Shown one piece after another: positions 26,965 through 35,630 of a stretch of 64,000 nucleotides of DNA (its first letter is position 1; each line of letters opens with the position of its first letter). The notes under the pieces were generated by a model. It was not told where the DNA came from. It was given only the letters and a program-made list of their open reading frames with translations, and searched no databases. Location of the stretch: assembly GCA_947585425.1 (NCBI GenBank), contig CANPWZ010000006.1, forward strand, positions 34,002 through 98,001. The letters are read 5' to 3'. The stretch comes from an uncultured Oscillospiraceae bacterium (GTDB lineage Bacteria; Bacillota; Clostridia; Oscillospirales; Oscillospiraceae). A program made the position numbers and the translations under genes.

Positions 26965-27168
26965 ATGGAAAACCGCATCGCCGCCCTGCGGAAGGAGCGG
27001 CGCGTCTCCCAGGCGGAGCTGGCCGACGCGGTATCGGTGACCCGCCAGACCATCATCTCCCTGGAGAACGGGCGGTACAACGCCTCCCTCCTGCTGGCCC
27101 ACCGTATCGCGGCCTACTTCGGCCTGACCATCGAGGATGTATTTCTGTTTGAGGAGGAGCAGACATGA
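26965..27168 (+). CDS. Small XRE-family regulator
   Basis: 67 residues, almost only a helix-turn-helix ([23 protein letters not shown], about 14-36). This is the YozG/Cro-like type in which the domain makes up the whole protein. GAAAGGAGG precedes the ATG. It overlaps the next gene by four bases (ATGA), forming an operon with two small membrane proteins. Such pairs of tiny XRE protein plus membrane protein are widespread in Firmicutes; what they sense is not known. Confidence 0.9.
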   Translation: MENRIAALRKERRVSQAELADAVSVTRQTIISLENGRYNASLLLAHRIAAYFGLTIEDVFLFEEEQT

Positions 27169-27581
27169 AGAAAAAACAGATTTTTGCCGCGCTGGGCCTG
27201 GTCCTGGCCCTGGGGCTCTGGCTGGCCGCGTTTTTCCTGGACGGCCGGATACCCGACAGCGTGGGCGGAGCCCTGTTCGGCCTGGGAGGGGCCCTGCTGG
27301 GGGTCTGCGGCGCCGCCCTGATCGGGGGCAGTATCGAGGGCCGCATGACCCCGGAGGAGCGCCGGGAGCTGGAGGTGGGGGAACAGGATGAGCGTAACGC
27401 GGCCATCCGGGACAGGGCAGCTCTGAAAAGCTGGTACTGGACTTTGTACCTCCTGTGGGGGCTGTTTTTCCTGACCCTGATCCTGGAACGCGGCCCCTTT
27501 TTCGTCCTTGTCACCATCACCATCGTCCTGCACTGCGTATTCTACCTGATCAATCTGGGCCGCATGGCCCGGGAGATGTGA
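27165..27581 (+). CDS. Small membrane protein of an XRE cassette
   Basis: 138 residues with four hydrophobic segments (about 5-25, 30-53, 86-105, 110-130). A cytoplasmic middle carries [13 protein letters not shown]. The DERxxxIxxRA pattern is shared by several small DUF families (DUF2178-like) found beside XRE regulators. Function unknown. Its start overlaps the regulator by 4 bases. Confidence 0.8.
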   Translation: MKKKQIFAALGLVLALGLWLAAFFLDGRIPDSVGGALFGLGGALLGVCGAALIGGSIEGRMTPEERRELEVGEQDERNAAIRDRAALKSWYWTLYLLWGLFFLTLILERGPFFVLVTITIVLHCVFYLINLGRMAREM

Positions 27582-27592
27582 GGAGGACGACC

Positions 27593-28054
27593 ATGCTGAT
27601 CAAAAATCTGTTCTGTGGCCCCGACTACAACAAGTCCTTGCGCCGCCGCCTGTGGCTGGGCGCCGCGCTTCTGGGGGTGGGACTGGTGGGCTTCGTCTGC
27701 TGGTTCCTGGTGGTCCCCGGCAGCGGGTTGGACGACCACGCCCGGGGCTTCTACCTGGGGGCGGCCACCGGCGTCACCCTCGGAGCGGTCATCCTGCTGG
27801 CCCGCACTGTCTGGCTGCTGACCCATCCCGACGCCCGGAAGAAGGCACAGATCGAGGACACCGACGAGCGGGAGGTCCACATCACCCGCGCCGCCGCCCA
27901 GTTCGCCGGGCTGTTCACCTTTTTCGTGACCGCGGCCCTGCTGTTCTGGGTTGTGGCCGCGCCCCTGCCCGCCTTCAAGGTCCTGTTCAGCCTGATGCTG
28001 TGCTACGGCCTGTCCTTCTCGTTCGCCCGGGCGTACCTGTCCAAAAAGTTGTGA
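27593..28054 (+). CDS. Second small membrane protein of the cassette
   Basis: 153 residues from the ATG at 27593, preceded by a perfect AGGAGG (27581-27586). Four hydrophobic segments and the motif DTDEREVHITRAA in the middle. It is thus a paralogue-like partner of the preceding protein, perhaps forming a hetero-oligomer. The stop overlaps the GTG of the following pseudouridine synthase. Confidence 0.8.
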   Translation: MLIKNLFCGPDYNKSLRRRLWLGAALLGVGLVGFVCWFLVVPGSGLDDHARGFYLGAATGVTLGAVILLARTVWLLTHPDARKKAQIEDTDEREVHITRAAAQFAGLFTFFVTAALLFWVVAAPLPAFKVLFSLMLCYGLSFSFARAYLSKKL

Positions 28055-28938
28055 GCGCCCGGTATCTGACGCTGGCCGTCACGCCCGACCTGGCCGGCCG
28101 GGAGGTGGACGCTCTCCTCCGCAAAACGCTGGGCCTGTCGGGCACGGTGCTCCGCCGGGTGAAGTGGCTGGAGGACGGCATCACCCTGGACGGCCTGCGG
28201 GTCACCGTCCGGGCCCGGGCGCGGGAGGGCCAGACCCTCTCCGTGCGGCTCACCGTGCCGGAGCGGATCTCCGGGGTGGTCCCCGTCCCCGGCCCCCTGG
28301 ACATCGTGTATGAGGACGGGGACATGGTGGTGCTGAACAAGGCCCCCGGCGTGCTGGTCCACCCCGGCCACGGCCATTTCGACGACACTCTGGGCAATTT
28401 CCTGCTCCACCACTACGACGAGACCGGGGACGAGTCCGACTTTCATCCCGTCCACCGGCTGGACAAGGGCACCTCGGGGCTGCTGGTGGTGGCCAAGCAC
28501 CCCCACGCCCAGGAGCGGCTGAAAAATCAGCTCCACACCGGGGATTTCCGCCGGGTCTACCTGGCGGTGTGCGACGGCTGCCCGGAGCCGCCCGGGGGCG
28601 TCATCGACGCCCCCATCGGCATGGCCGAGGGCTCCCTGGTGGCCCGGACCGTCCGGCCTGGCGGCCTCCCCGCCCGGACCCGGTACCGGGTATTGGAAGC
28701 TGGCCCCCGCTCCCTGGTGGAGCTGGAGCTGGACACCGGCCGCACCCATCAGATCCGGGTCCACATGGCATACCTCGGCTGCCCCCTGACAGGGGACTTC
28801 CTCTACGGCACGGAGGACAGGACCCTGATCGGCCGCCCCGCCCTCCACTCCTGCCGGCTGGAGCTGACCCACCCCGTCACCGGGGAGCGGCTGGCCTTTG
28901 AATCCCCCCTGCCCGAGGATATGAAAAAACTGATATAG
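28051..28938 (+). CDS. RluA-family pseudouridine synthase
   Basis: 295 residues from GTG 28051, which overlaps the preceding stop by 4 bases. The N-terminal S4-like RNA-binding region (about 1-70) is followed by the catalytic domain with HRLDKGTSGLLVVAK; the catalytic Asp is residue 138. The end has TGRTHQIRVHMAYLGCP. It isomerises uridine in rRNA or tRNA; the exact target cannot be told from sequence. Family length is normal. Confidence 0.92.
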   Translation: MSARYLTLAVTPDLAGREVDALLRKTLGLSGTVLRRVKWLEDGITLDGLRVTVRARAREGQTLSVRLTVPERISGVVPVPGPLDIVYEDGDMVVLNKAPGVLVHPGHGHFDDTLGNFLLHHYDETGDESDFHPVHRLDKGTSGLLVVAKHPHAQERLKNQLHTGDFRRVYLAVCDGCPEPPGGVIDAPIGMAEGSLVARTVRPGGLPARTRYRVLEAGPRSLVELELDTGRTHQIRVHMAYLGCPLTGDFLYGTEDRTLIGRPALHSCRLELTHPVTGERLAFESPLPEDMKKLI

Positions 28939-28940
28939 CG

Positions 28941-28966
28941 AGCCGCCGCCGGTTTCGGCGGCGGTT
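28941..28966 (+). terminator. Terminator before spoIIP
   Basis: 9-bp arms CCGCCGCCG (28943-28951) and CGGCGGCGG (28956-28964), then a short T-rich run. Confidence 0.8.
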
Positions 28967-29011
28967 CTGTTTTGCGCCTCTCCCGCATAGAGTGCAGGGA
29001 GGTGAACGCAA

Positions 29012-30181
29012 ATGAAAAAGACCCGGACAACCCATCCCCATCCCGTTTGGAGGCTCCTCCGCCGGGGGCTGGCTGTGTTCCTGGCGGTGATGGCTCTTTG
29101 GTTGGTGTGGCTCACCGGCGACCCCGCCGCCGCCCTGGACGAGCTGACCGCTCTGGCCGCCGACGCGGAGGTGGCCACCTCCCTGCTGGCGGCGGAGCTG
29201 GGGACCACGCCCGAGGAGGGCGGCCTCTCCCCTCTGGACAAGCTGGTGCTGGCCCAGTCCTCCCTGCTCAGCGGGACGCTGCCCGACCCGGAGCCCACCC
29301 TCTCTCCCCCGCCCACGGCGGCGCCCTCCCCCTCCTATACCGCCCCGCCGGAGTTCAACGACGAGGACGACGACCCCCTGCCCCCCTCCGCCACCGCCGC
29401 GCCGGACGGCGTCATCTCCAAAACGCTGAAAGCGGGCACGTCGGCCAAATACATCACGGTGGGGAATGTATCCGTCTACAACCGCACCGATTACACCGTC
29501 GATTTGGCTCCCCTGCTGGACAGCGCTCCCCGTCTGACCAAAGGAGAGGGCCCCCAGATCCTGATCTATCACTCCCACGCCACCGAGGCGTACCACCCGG
29601 ACGGGAACGACGTGTACGAGCCCAGCGGCGACCACCGCACTCTGGACACCAATTTCAACATGGTCCGGGTGGGCGAGGAGATGAAGGAGGTATTCGAGGC
29701 GGCGGGGTTCCAGGTCATCCACGACGAGACCCTGTACGACTATCCCAACTACAATAACTCTTACAGCCGCTCCGCCGAGGGCGTGTCCAAATGGCTGGAG
29801 CAGTACCCCACCCTCACCCTGATCCTGGACGTCCACCGGGACGCGCTGGCGGCCACCGACGGCACCATCTACAAGACGGCGGTGGGCACGGTGGACAACT
29901 GCGCCCAGGTGATGATGGTCATGGGCACCGACGACAGCGGCGCGGCCCACCCCAACTGGAAGGTGAATCTCTCCCTGGCGCTGGCCGTACAAAAGAGGCT
30001 GACCGACAAGTGGGCCACCCTGGCCCGGCCCATCGTGCTGCGGCCCACCCGGTTCAACCAGCAGCTCTCCACCGGGATGCTCCTGGTGGAGGTGGGCACC
30101 CACGGCAACACCCTCCAGGAGGCCCTCACCGCCGCGCGGCTCTACGCCCGCACGGTAGTGGAGCTGTTCAACGCCCCGTAA
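29012..30181 (+). CDS. spoIIP: Stage II sporulation protein P
   Basis: 389 residues. An N-terminal membrane anchor (about 18-35) is followed by a Pro/Ser-rich spacer (about 90-135) and the SpoIIP amidase/endopeptidase domain. The domain shows ILIYHSHATEAYHP (metal-binding His), TLILDVHRDAL and the end phrase LLVEVGTHGNTLQEAL. SpoIIP cuts peptidoglycan with SpoIID during engulfment of the forespore. This is direct evidence that the organism forms endospores. AGGGAGG precedes the ATG. Confidence 0.96.
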   Translation: MKKTRTTHPHPVWRLLRRGLAVFLAVMALWLVWLTGDPAAALDELTALAADAEVATSLLAAELGTTPEEGGLSPLDKLVLAQSSLLSGTLPDPEPTLSPPPTAAPSPSYTAPPEFNDEDDDPLPPSATAAPDGVISKTLKAGTSAKYITVGNVSVYNRTDYTVDLAPLLDSAPRLTKGEGPQILIYHSHATEAYHPDGNDVYEPSGDHRTLDTNFNMVRVGEEMKEVFEAAGFQVIHDETLYDYPNYNNSYSRSAEGVSKWLEQYPTLTLILDVHRDALAATDGTIYKTAVGTVDNCAQVMMVMGTDDSGAAHPNWKVNLSLALAVQKRLTDKWATLARPIVLRPTRFNQQLSTGMLLVEVGTHGNTLQEALTAARLYARTVVELFNAP

Positions 30182-30184
30182 AAA

Positions 30185-30211
30185 GACGCCCTCCCGGCCT
30201 GGGAGGGCGTC
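30185..30211. terminator. Bidirectional terminator
   Basis: 11-bp arms GACGCCCTCCC (30185-30195) and GGGAGGGCGTC (30201-30211), A-run on the left and T-rich on the right, between converging genes. Confidence 0.9.
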
Positions 30212-30223
30212 TCTTCGCAATCT

Positions 30224-30835
30224 TCAGAGCCAAAACCGCCAGGGCAGCCTTGCGTCCTCGCCGGCGTAGTCCACCCCGATCCGGGGGCCGGCGTGGACGA
30301 TAAGGGGCTCCCTGTCCCCGGGCTGGTCGTCCAGGCCGGCCTCTGTCAGGGAGGCGCAGACCTCCAGCTCCGGGGAGCCCCAGGGCAGGCCGTTCAGCCG
30401 CCGGTCGATGTTGAGGCCCGCGCACACCTTGCCGGGGCCGTCGAGGAAATGCTTTTTCTGCTGGGCGGTCATCTCCTCCGCCTTGCAGCGGAAGCGGTTT
30501 TCTGCTATGATGTCAAGGCCGTGCCGGGGCTCCACCCCCCGGATGAGCACCGCCGCCGGCTCGCCCTGGGGCTCGGTCACCAGGTTGAGGCAGTGGTACA
30601 TGCCGTAGATCAGGTAGACGTAGGCCGTCCCCGGCGGGGCAAAGAGGGTCTCGGTGCGCTTTGTGCGGCGGTAATTCCAGGCGTGGCAGGCCCGGTCCAT
30701 CCGGCCGATGTACGCCTCCGTCTCGGTGATCCGGGCGGCCAGGACCAGCCCATCGTACCGGCGGATCAGGTATTTGCCCAGCAGGTTCCGGGCCGCCGCC
30801 ACCGTGTCCCGGTCAAAAAAGGACTGTGGGACCAT
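30224..30835 (-). CDS. 3-methyladenine DNA glycosylase (AAG/MPG family)
   Basis: 203 residues. The AAG fold shows the catalytic stretch ARITETEAYIGRMDRACHAW and PPGTAYVYLIYGMYHCLN. It excises alkylated or deaminated purines, starting base-excision repair. It begins 7 bases after the alpha/beta hydrolase stop, in one operon. A structurally unrelated glycosylase of overlapping function (tag) occurs at 51.5 kb. Confidence 0.94.
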   Translation of the reverse strand: MVPQSFFDRDTVAAARNLLGKYLIRRYDGLVLAARITETEAYIGRMDRACHAWNYRRTKRTETLFAPPGTAYVYLIYGMYHCLNLVTEPQGEPAAVLIRGVEPRHGLDIIAENRFRCKAEEMTAQQKKHFLDGPGKVCAGLNIDRRLNGLPWGSPELEVCASLTEAGLDDQPGDREPLIVHAGPRIGVDYAGEDARLPWRFWL

Positions 30836-30842
30836 GGCCCGG

Positions 30843-31769
30843 TCAGATGTGCTTCTCCAGCCACGACAGCACGTCGGCCCAGACCTCGTCCCGGTTCAGC
30901 TCGTTGAGCATCTCGTGCCGCCCGCCGGGGTAGAGCTTCATGGTCAGATCCCTGGTGCCGGCGGATTTGAAATAGCCGTAGACCTTCTCCACGCCCTTGC
31001 CGTTGGAGCCCACCGGGTCGTTGTCCCCGGAGAACAGATAGACGGGGGTGTTGGGGTCCATTTTGGCCAGGTTCTTCTTGTCGGAGATGAACTGGAGCCC
31101 CTCCATCATGTCCCGGAAGAGCCCCGCCGTGGGCTTGAAGGTGCAGAAGGGGTCGGCCAGGTATGCGTCCACCACCTTCTCGTCCCGGGAGATCCAGTCC
31201 GCCGTGGTGCGGTTGGGCCTGAACTGCTTGTTATAGCCCCCCAGGGACAGGGTATAGACCAGGTCGCTCACCGTGTCGGGGCCCTTGAGGGCGCACACCG
31301 CCGAGGAGATGGCCCGTCCCGCCGCCACCAGCGGAGCCTTCTCCTGGCCCGTGCCGGAGAGGATGGCCCCGGTCACCGTGCCGGGATAGACGCACAGGTA
31401 AGTCCGGGTCAAAAACGATCCCATAGAGTGGCCGAACAGGAAATAGGGGATGCCGGGGTGGTCCAGCCCCGTCCGCTCCCGGAGGGTGTGGACGTCCGCC
31501 GTGGCCAGCATCCATCCGTCTTTGTGGGCCAGGTGGCCGTATTTCCCGTCGGTGACCGTCTTGCCGTGGCCCAGGTGGTCGCCGCCCACCACCAGATAGC
31601 CCCGATCCGCCAGGAAGCGGGCGAAGGCCCCGTACCGGCCCATGTGCTCCACCACGCCGTGGACGATCTGCACCACCGCCCTGGGAGCCCCCTCCGGGGC
31701 CCACTGATAGCAGGCGATCTGATGGACCCCGTCGTTGGAGGGAAAGGCATGCTCCGAAAAAACCGCCAT
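30843..31769 (-). CDS. Alpha/beta hydrolase, lysophospholipase/monoacylglycerol lipase type
   Basis: 308 residues from ATG 31769, with AAAAGGTGAG just upstream; a longer open frame has no ribosome site. Nucleophile elbow GHSMGS (about residue 110), oxyanion-side VHGVVEHMGRYG, then late Asp (FSGDNDPVG) and His (YPGGRHEMLNE) completing the triad. PF12146 type. The likely substrate is a lysolipid or short acyl ester; no signal peptide, so cytoplasmic. Confidence 0.9.
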   Translation of the reverse strand: MAVFSEHAFPSNDGVHQIACYQWAPEGAPRAVVQIVHGVVEHMGRYGAFARFLADRGYLVVGGDHLGHGKTVTDGKYGHLAHKDGWMLATADVHTLRERTGLDHPGIPYFLFGHSMGSFLTRTYLCVYPGTVTGAILSGTGQEKAPLVAAGRAISSAVCALKGPDTVSDLVYTLSLGGYNKQFRPNRTTADWISRDEKVVDAYLADPFCTFKPTAGLFRDMMEGLQFISDKKNLAKMDPNTPVYLFSGDNDPVGSNGKGVEKVYGYFKSAGTRDLTMKLYPGGRHEMLNELNRDEVWADVLSWLEKHI

Positions 31770-31820
31770 TGTTCTCACCTTTTCCTTTCGATTTGCGGGA
31801 AGTTGTGATATGATAGCTTT

Positions 31821-31849
31821 AGTGTACTCAAAACAGCGCCAAATGTCAA
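31821..31849 (-). promoter_or_regulatory. Promoter of the hydrolase-mpg operon
   Basis: Minus strand TTGACA (31844-31849), 17-base spacer, TACACT (31821-31826); the ATG is 52 bases downstream. Confidence 0.75.
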
Positions 31850-31866
31850 TGTAGGAGGCGGTCCAA

Positions 31867-32442
31867 GTGTCCCTGCTGCTCCACATCTGCTGCGCCCCCT
31901 GCTCGGTAGCCTGTATCAAACAGCTCCGGGAGGAGGGGACGGAGCCCACCGGCTTCTGGTACAATCCCAACATCCACCCCTTCCAGGAGTACAGGGCCCG
32001 GCGGGACACCCTCCGGCAGTACGCGGGGGACGTCGGCCTGACGCTGGTGGAGGAGGACTTCTACGGCCTGCGGCAATTCACCGCCGCCGTGGCCGCCGAC
32101 CCGGACCACCGGTGCGGGTACTGCTACCTCTGCCGGATGGAGCGCACCGCCCGGTACGCCGCCGATCACGGCTTCGACCGCTTCTCCACCACTCTGCTCA
32201 TCTCCCCCTACCAAAACCGAGAGCTGATCTGCGCCACCGGCGCGGAGATGGGGGAACGATACGGCGTGGAGTTCGTGCCTTACGACTTCCGCCCCCGGTT
32301 CCAGGAGGGCCAGGAGGAGGCCCGGGCCCTGGGCCTCTATATGCAGAAATACTGCGGCTGCGTGTACAGCGAGGAGGACCGCTTCTCCAACCGGCGGAAA
32401 AAGGAGCTGCACCGGCTCCACAAGCGGCAGGGCCAGGGCTAA
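31867..32442 (+). CDS. queH: Epoxyqueuosine reductase QueH
   Basis: 191 residues, GTG start with GTAGGAGG upstream. Two cysteine clusters, HICCAPC (Cys8, 9, 12) and CGYCYLC (about residues 83-89), match QueH, which binds a [4Fe-4S] cluster plus an extra iron. It performs the last step of queuosine synthesis in tRNA, reducing epoxyqueuosine without cobalamin. No other queuosine genes are in the window. Confidence 0.92.
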   Translation: MSLLLHICCAPCSVACIKQLREEGTEPTGFWYNPNIHPFQEYRARRDTLRQYAGDVGLTLVEEDFYGLRQFTAAVAADPDHRCGYCYLCRMERTARYAADHGFDRFSTTLLISPYQNRELICATGAEMGERYGVEFVPYDFRPRFQEGQEEARALGLYMQKYCGCVYSEEDRFSNRRKKELHRLHKRQGQG

Positions 32443-32447
32443 AAAAA

Positions 32448-32468
32448 GAGCCGGCCCATGGCCGGCTC
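32448..32468. terminator. Bidirectional terminator
   Basis: 9-bp arms GAGCCGGCC (32448-32456) and GGCCGGCTC (32460-32468), A-run before and A/T-rich after. Confidence 0.85.
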
Positions 32469-32481
32469 TCAAAAAGCGGGT

Positions 32482-32913
32482 TCAGTCCAGGACGGCGGCG
32501 GCCTCCACGCAGGCGTGGCTGGGCACGGTGAGCTTCCGCAGGATGGTCCGTCGGGTGACGATGCCCATAAAGGCCCCCCGGTCGTCCACCACCGGCACGA
32601 AGTTCTGCCCCATGGCCCGCTCCAGCAGGGATTCCATCCCCACCCGGACGCTGACCGGGGGATTGAAGTTGGGCCGCAGCACCTCCTTCAGCAGCCCCCG
32701 CTCCTGGAGCCGCAGGGAGTCGTCCTCCCGGTCCAGGAAGTGCCAGAGGAAATCCCCCTCGCTGACGGTGCCCACATACCGCCCGTCCCGGCTCAGCACC
32801 GGCACGGCGGTGTAGCCGTTCTCCCGCAAAATCTTCAAACTCTTCTGGATGGTGTAATCCTCGTACAGATAGACCACCTGTATCTTCGGGGTCAACAGGG
32901 ATACGACGTTCAC
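32482..32913 (-). CDS. Tandem CBS-domain protein
   Basis: 143 residues from GTG 32913, preceded by AAGGAGGTGG. Two CBS motifs: about 5-65 (ENGYTAVPVLSRDGRYVGTVSEGD) and about 80-135 (GQNFVPVVDDRGAFMGIVTRRTIL). Stand-alone CBS pairs bind adenine nucleotides and act as energy sensors; the partner is unknown. Confidence 0.88.
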   Translation of the reverse strand: MNVVSLLTPKIQVVYLYEDYTIQKSLKILRENGYTAVPVLSRDGRYVGTVSEGDFLWHFLDREDDSLRLQERGLLKEVLRPNFNPPVSVRVGMESLLERAMGQNFVPVVDDRGAFMGIVTRRTILRKLTVPSHACVEAAAVLD

Positions 32914-33037
32914 GCCCCCACCTCCTTGTATTCGGCGCGTTTTCCCTTCCGACATCTTTATTTTAACAGAGGGCGGCGGCGCTGTCTATCAATAAAGTGT
33001 TAAATCTTCCGATCTTTTTCGAGAGGAGGGACGGCCT

Positions 33038-34408
33038 ATGGCGGTCAAAGAGGGACAGACCTGCCGCGTCCGCGTGGACAACTGCACCGCGGAGGGGGAC
33101 GGCGTGGCCCGGATCGACGGCATGGCCGTCTTTGTCCACGGCGCCCTCCGGGGAGAGCTGGTTGACATAACAATAGAACATGTTGGCCACAGCGCCGCCT
33201 GGGCGGGGATCGAACAGATCGTGGAGCCCTCCCCCGCGCGGCGGGAGCCGGATTGTCCGTATTATGTAAACTGCGGTGGCTGCTGTTTCCGCCACGCCTC
33301 TTATGAAGAGGAGCTGGAGGTCAAGCGCCAGCGGGTGGAGGACGCCCTGCGGCGCATCGGTGGGGTTGACATAACGGTTGACACCATCCACGGGGCCGCC
33401 GCGCCGGACCGCTATCGGAACAAGGCGCAGTTTCCCGTCGCCCAGGGGCCAAAGGTGGGCTTTTACCGCCCCCGGACCCATCAGGTAGTTGACATAAAAG
33501 ACTGTTTTCTCCAGCCGCCCCAGTGTGCCGCCCTGACGGAGGCCCTCCGGCGGTGGATGACGGATCACAACATCCCCGCCTACGACGAGAAGCGCCGCAC
33601 CGGGCTGGTCCGGCACCTGTACGTCCGCACCAACCGGGCGGGCGAGGCCCTGTGCTGTCTGGTGGTCAACGCCAAGGCCGGACAGTCCATCCCCTTCGAG
33701 GGGGAACTGGTGAGCGTCCTCCGGGCGGCCGCGCCCTCCCTTGCCGGAGTGATGCTCAACTACAACCCCGCCCGCACCAACGTGGTGCTGGGGCGGGACT
33801 TCCGCGCCCTCTGGGGCCAGGACCGGCTGGAGGACGATCTATGCGGGCTCACCTTCCGCCTCTCCCCCCGCTCGTTCTACCAGGTGAACCGGGACCAGTG
33901 TGAGGTCCTCTACGACCTGGCGGCGGAGTTCGCCTCCCTCGCCGGAAACGAGACGGTGCTGGACCTGTACTGCGGCATCGGCACCATCTCCCTGGTGATG
34001 GCGAAGCGCGCCGGGCGGGTGATCGGCGTGGAGGTGGTGCCGGAGGCCATCGAAGACGCCAGGGCCAACGCCCTCCGCAACGGCGTCGCCAACGCGGAGT
34101 TCTGGTGCGGGGACGCATCTGACGCCGCCAAACGCCTGCTGGACGAGGGCCTGCGGCCCGATGTGGTGATCGTGGACCCGCCCCGAAAGGGGCTGGCGGA
34201 AGAGGTCGTCGATACCGTGGCCGCCATGGGGCCGGACCGGGTGGTGTATGTGTCCTGCGACCCTGCCACCCTGGCACGGGACGTAAAGCGCTTCGGGGCG
34301 CTGGGATATGAGGTGAAGCGGGCAGAGGCCGTGGACATGTTCCCCAGGACGGGGCATGTGGAGACGGTGTGCCTGCTGTCCAAAAACAGAGAACAGACGG
34401 AGGAATAA
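33038..34408 (+). CDS. rlmD: 23S rRNA (uracil-C5)-methyltransferase RlmD/RlmCD type
   Basis: 456 residues. A TRAM domain (about 1-60) and an iron-sulfur motif CPYYVNCGGC (about 73-82) are followed by the SAM-methyltransferase domain with VLDLYCGIGTISL, VDPPRKG and the catalytic Cys in YVSCDPATLARD. It methylates a uridine of 23S rRNA; in Firmicutes one enzyme often handles two positions. Between 33160 and 33500 the gene uses AT-rich codons unlike its surroundings, and the 10-mer GTTGACATAA occurs three times in the same codon phase (33161, 33365, 33488), each time encoding Val-Asp-Ile. The stop is 4 bases before the next start. Confidence 0.94.
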   Translation: MAVKEGQTCRVRVDNCTAEGDGVARIDGMAVFVHGALRGELVDITIEHVGHSAAWAGIEQIVEPSPARREPDCPYYVNCGGCCFRHASYEEELEVKRQRVEDALRRIGGVDITVDTIHGAAAPDRYRNKAQFPVAQGPKVGFYRPRTHQVVDIKDCFLQPPQCAALTEALRRWMTDHNIPAYDEKRRTGLVRHLYVRTNRAGEALCCLVVNAKAGQSIPFEGELVSVLRAAAPSLAGVMLNYNPARTNVVLGRDFRALWGQDRLEDDLCGLTFRLSPRSFYQVNRDQCEVLYDLAAEFASLAGNETVLDLYCGIGTISLVMAKRAGRVIGVEVVPEAIEDARANALRNGVANAEFWCGDASDAAKRLLDEGLRPDVVIVDPPRKGLAEEVVDTVAAMGPDRVVYVSCDPATLARDVKRFGALGYEVKRAEAVDMFPRTGHVETVCLLSKNREQTEE

Positions 34409-34412
34409 GACC

Positions 34413-35630
34413 ATGAAAAAAAGACTGCTTGCCCTGCTTTTGGCCCTGCTGACGCTGCTGGGCGCCCTCACCGCCTGCGGCCCCGCCGCCGGCGCTCCGG
34501 CGGGCTCAGAGCCCCCGCTCGTAACGGGATCCCCCTCCCCCAGCCCGGAGCCGGCGGAATACGATCCCGCCGGCGATTCCTCGGGATTCGTCTCTCTGGC
34601 CGAAGCGGTGCCCGGCGTGATCCTGGAGATCCGATACTACTCCACCTATAACTTCGTGGGCGATCGGATCGACGGCTATGAGGAGCCCTGCGCCCTGATC
34701 ACGAAAGAGGCGGCAGCTGCCCTCAGCGGGGCGGCGCGGGACGCGGCGGAGCAGGGCTATCGGCTGAAGATCTACGACGCCTACCGCCCCCAGTCGGCCG
34801 TGGACCACTTCATCCGCTGGGCGGAGGACACCGGCGACACCCGGATGAAGCCGTACTTCTACCCGGAGCTGGACAAGTCCGTGCTGTTTGACCAGGGCTA
34901 TATCGCGGAAAAGTCCGGCCACAGCCGGGGCAGCACCGTGGATCTCACCCTGTTCGACATGGACACGGGCAAGGAACTGGATATGGGCGGGACCTTCGAC
35001 TACTTCGGAGAGCTGTCCCACCCGGATTACACCGGCGCACTGACGCGGGAGCAGATCGCCAATCGGAACATCCTGCGGGACATCATGGTGGAAAACGGGT
35101 TCAACCCTCTCGATACCGAGTGGTGGCATTTCACCCTGAGGGACGAGCCCTACCCGGACACCTATTTCACCTTCCCGGTCAGCGGGGACTCCGTCTCCCA
35201 CACGGCCGGCCCCATCGATCCCGGCCCCGCTCCCGCCCCCACGGAGGAGCCGGAGGGCGATGACCTGCCCGTCTACGGCGAGTACTACTACGACGTGGCC
35301 AGCGTGGTGCTGTATCTGGAGGCCTACGGCGAGCTGCCCCCCAACTACATCACCAAGGACGAGGCCCGGGACCTGGGCTGGTCCGGCGGCTCGGTGGAGA
35401 AGTACAAGGAGGGCGCGGCCATCGGCGGCGACCGATTCGGCAACCATGAGGGCCTGCTGCCCACCGCCAAGGGCCGCAGCTACACCGAATGCGACATCGA
35501 CACCCTGGGCTACGGCTCCCGGGGGGCCCGGCGGCTCATCTTCTCCAATGACGGGTTGTATTTCTACACCGAGGACCACTACGAATCCTTCCAGCAGGTG
35601 ACGGTGGAGGGAGGGAAGGTCACATGGTGA
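34413..35630 (+). CDS. Lipoprotein fusing a VanX-type D-Ala-D-Ala dipeptidase to a barnase-type ribonuclease
   Basis: 405 residues from ATG 34413 (GGAGG at 34399-34403). Signal peptide with lipobox LTAC, Cys22, then a Ser/Pro spacer. Residues about 57-256 are a VanX/DdpX domain with Arg125 (YDAYRPQSA), zinc ligands His170 and Asp177 (SGHSRGSTVDLTL), catalytic Glu236 and zinc ligand His239 (EWWHF), so an active dipeptidase is expected. A Pro/Glu linker (about 264-284) leads to residues 287-405, which align along their length with barnase: Lys315, Asp340, Glu359, Arg370, Arg374 and His389 correspond to barnase Lys27, Asp54, Glu73, Arg83, Arg87 and His102. Barnase Arg59 is His345 here. It should be exported and membrane-tethered. 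The stop overlaps the barstar gene by 7 bases. Confidence 0.93.
   Translation: MKKRLLALLLALLTLLGALTACGPAAGAPAGSEPPLVTGSPSPSPEPAEYDPAGDSSGFVSLAEAVPGVILEIRYYSTYNFVGDRIDGYEEPCALITKEAAAALSGAARDAAEQGYRLKIYDAYRPQSAVDHFIRWAEDTGDTRMKPYFYPELDKSVLFDQGYIAEKSGHSRGSTVDLTLFDMDTGKELDMGGTFDYFGELSHPDYTGALTREQIANRNILRDIMVENGFNPLDTEWWHFTLRDEPYPDTYFTFPVSGDSVSHTAGPIDPGPAPAPTEEPEGDDLPVYGEYYYDVASVVLYLEAYGELPPNYITKDEARDLGWSGGSVEKYKEGAAIGGDRFGNHEGLLPTAKGRSYTECDIDTLGYGSRGARRLIFSNDGLYFYTEDHYESFQQVTVEGGKVTW

Noticed and set aside
32963..33616. Long antisense frame over rlmD
   Set aside because: Shadow of the rlmD coding sequence; no start signal or recognisable product.
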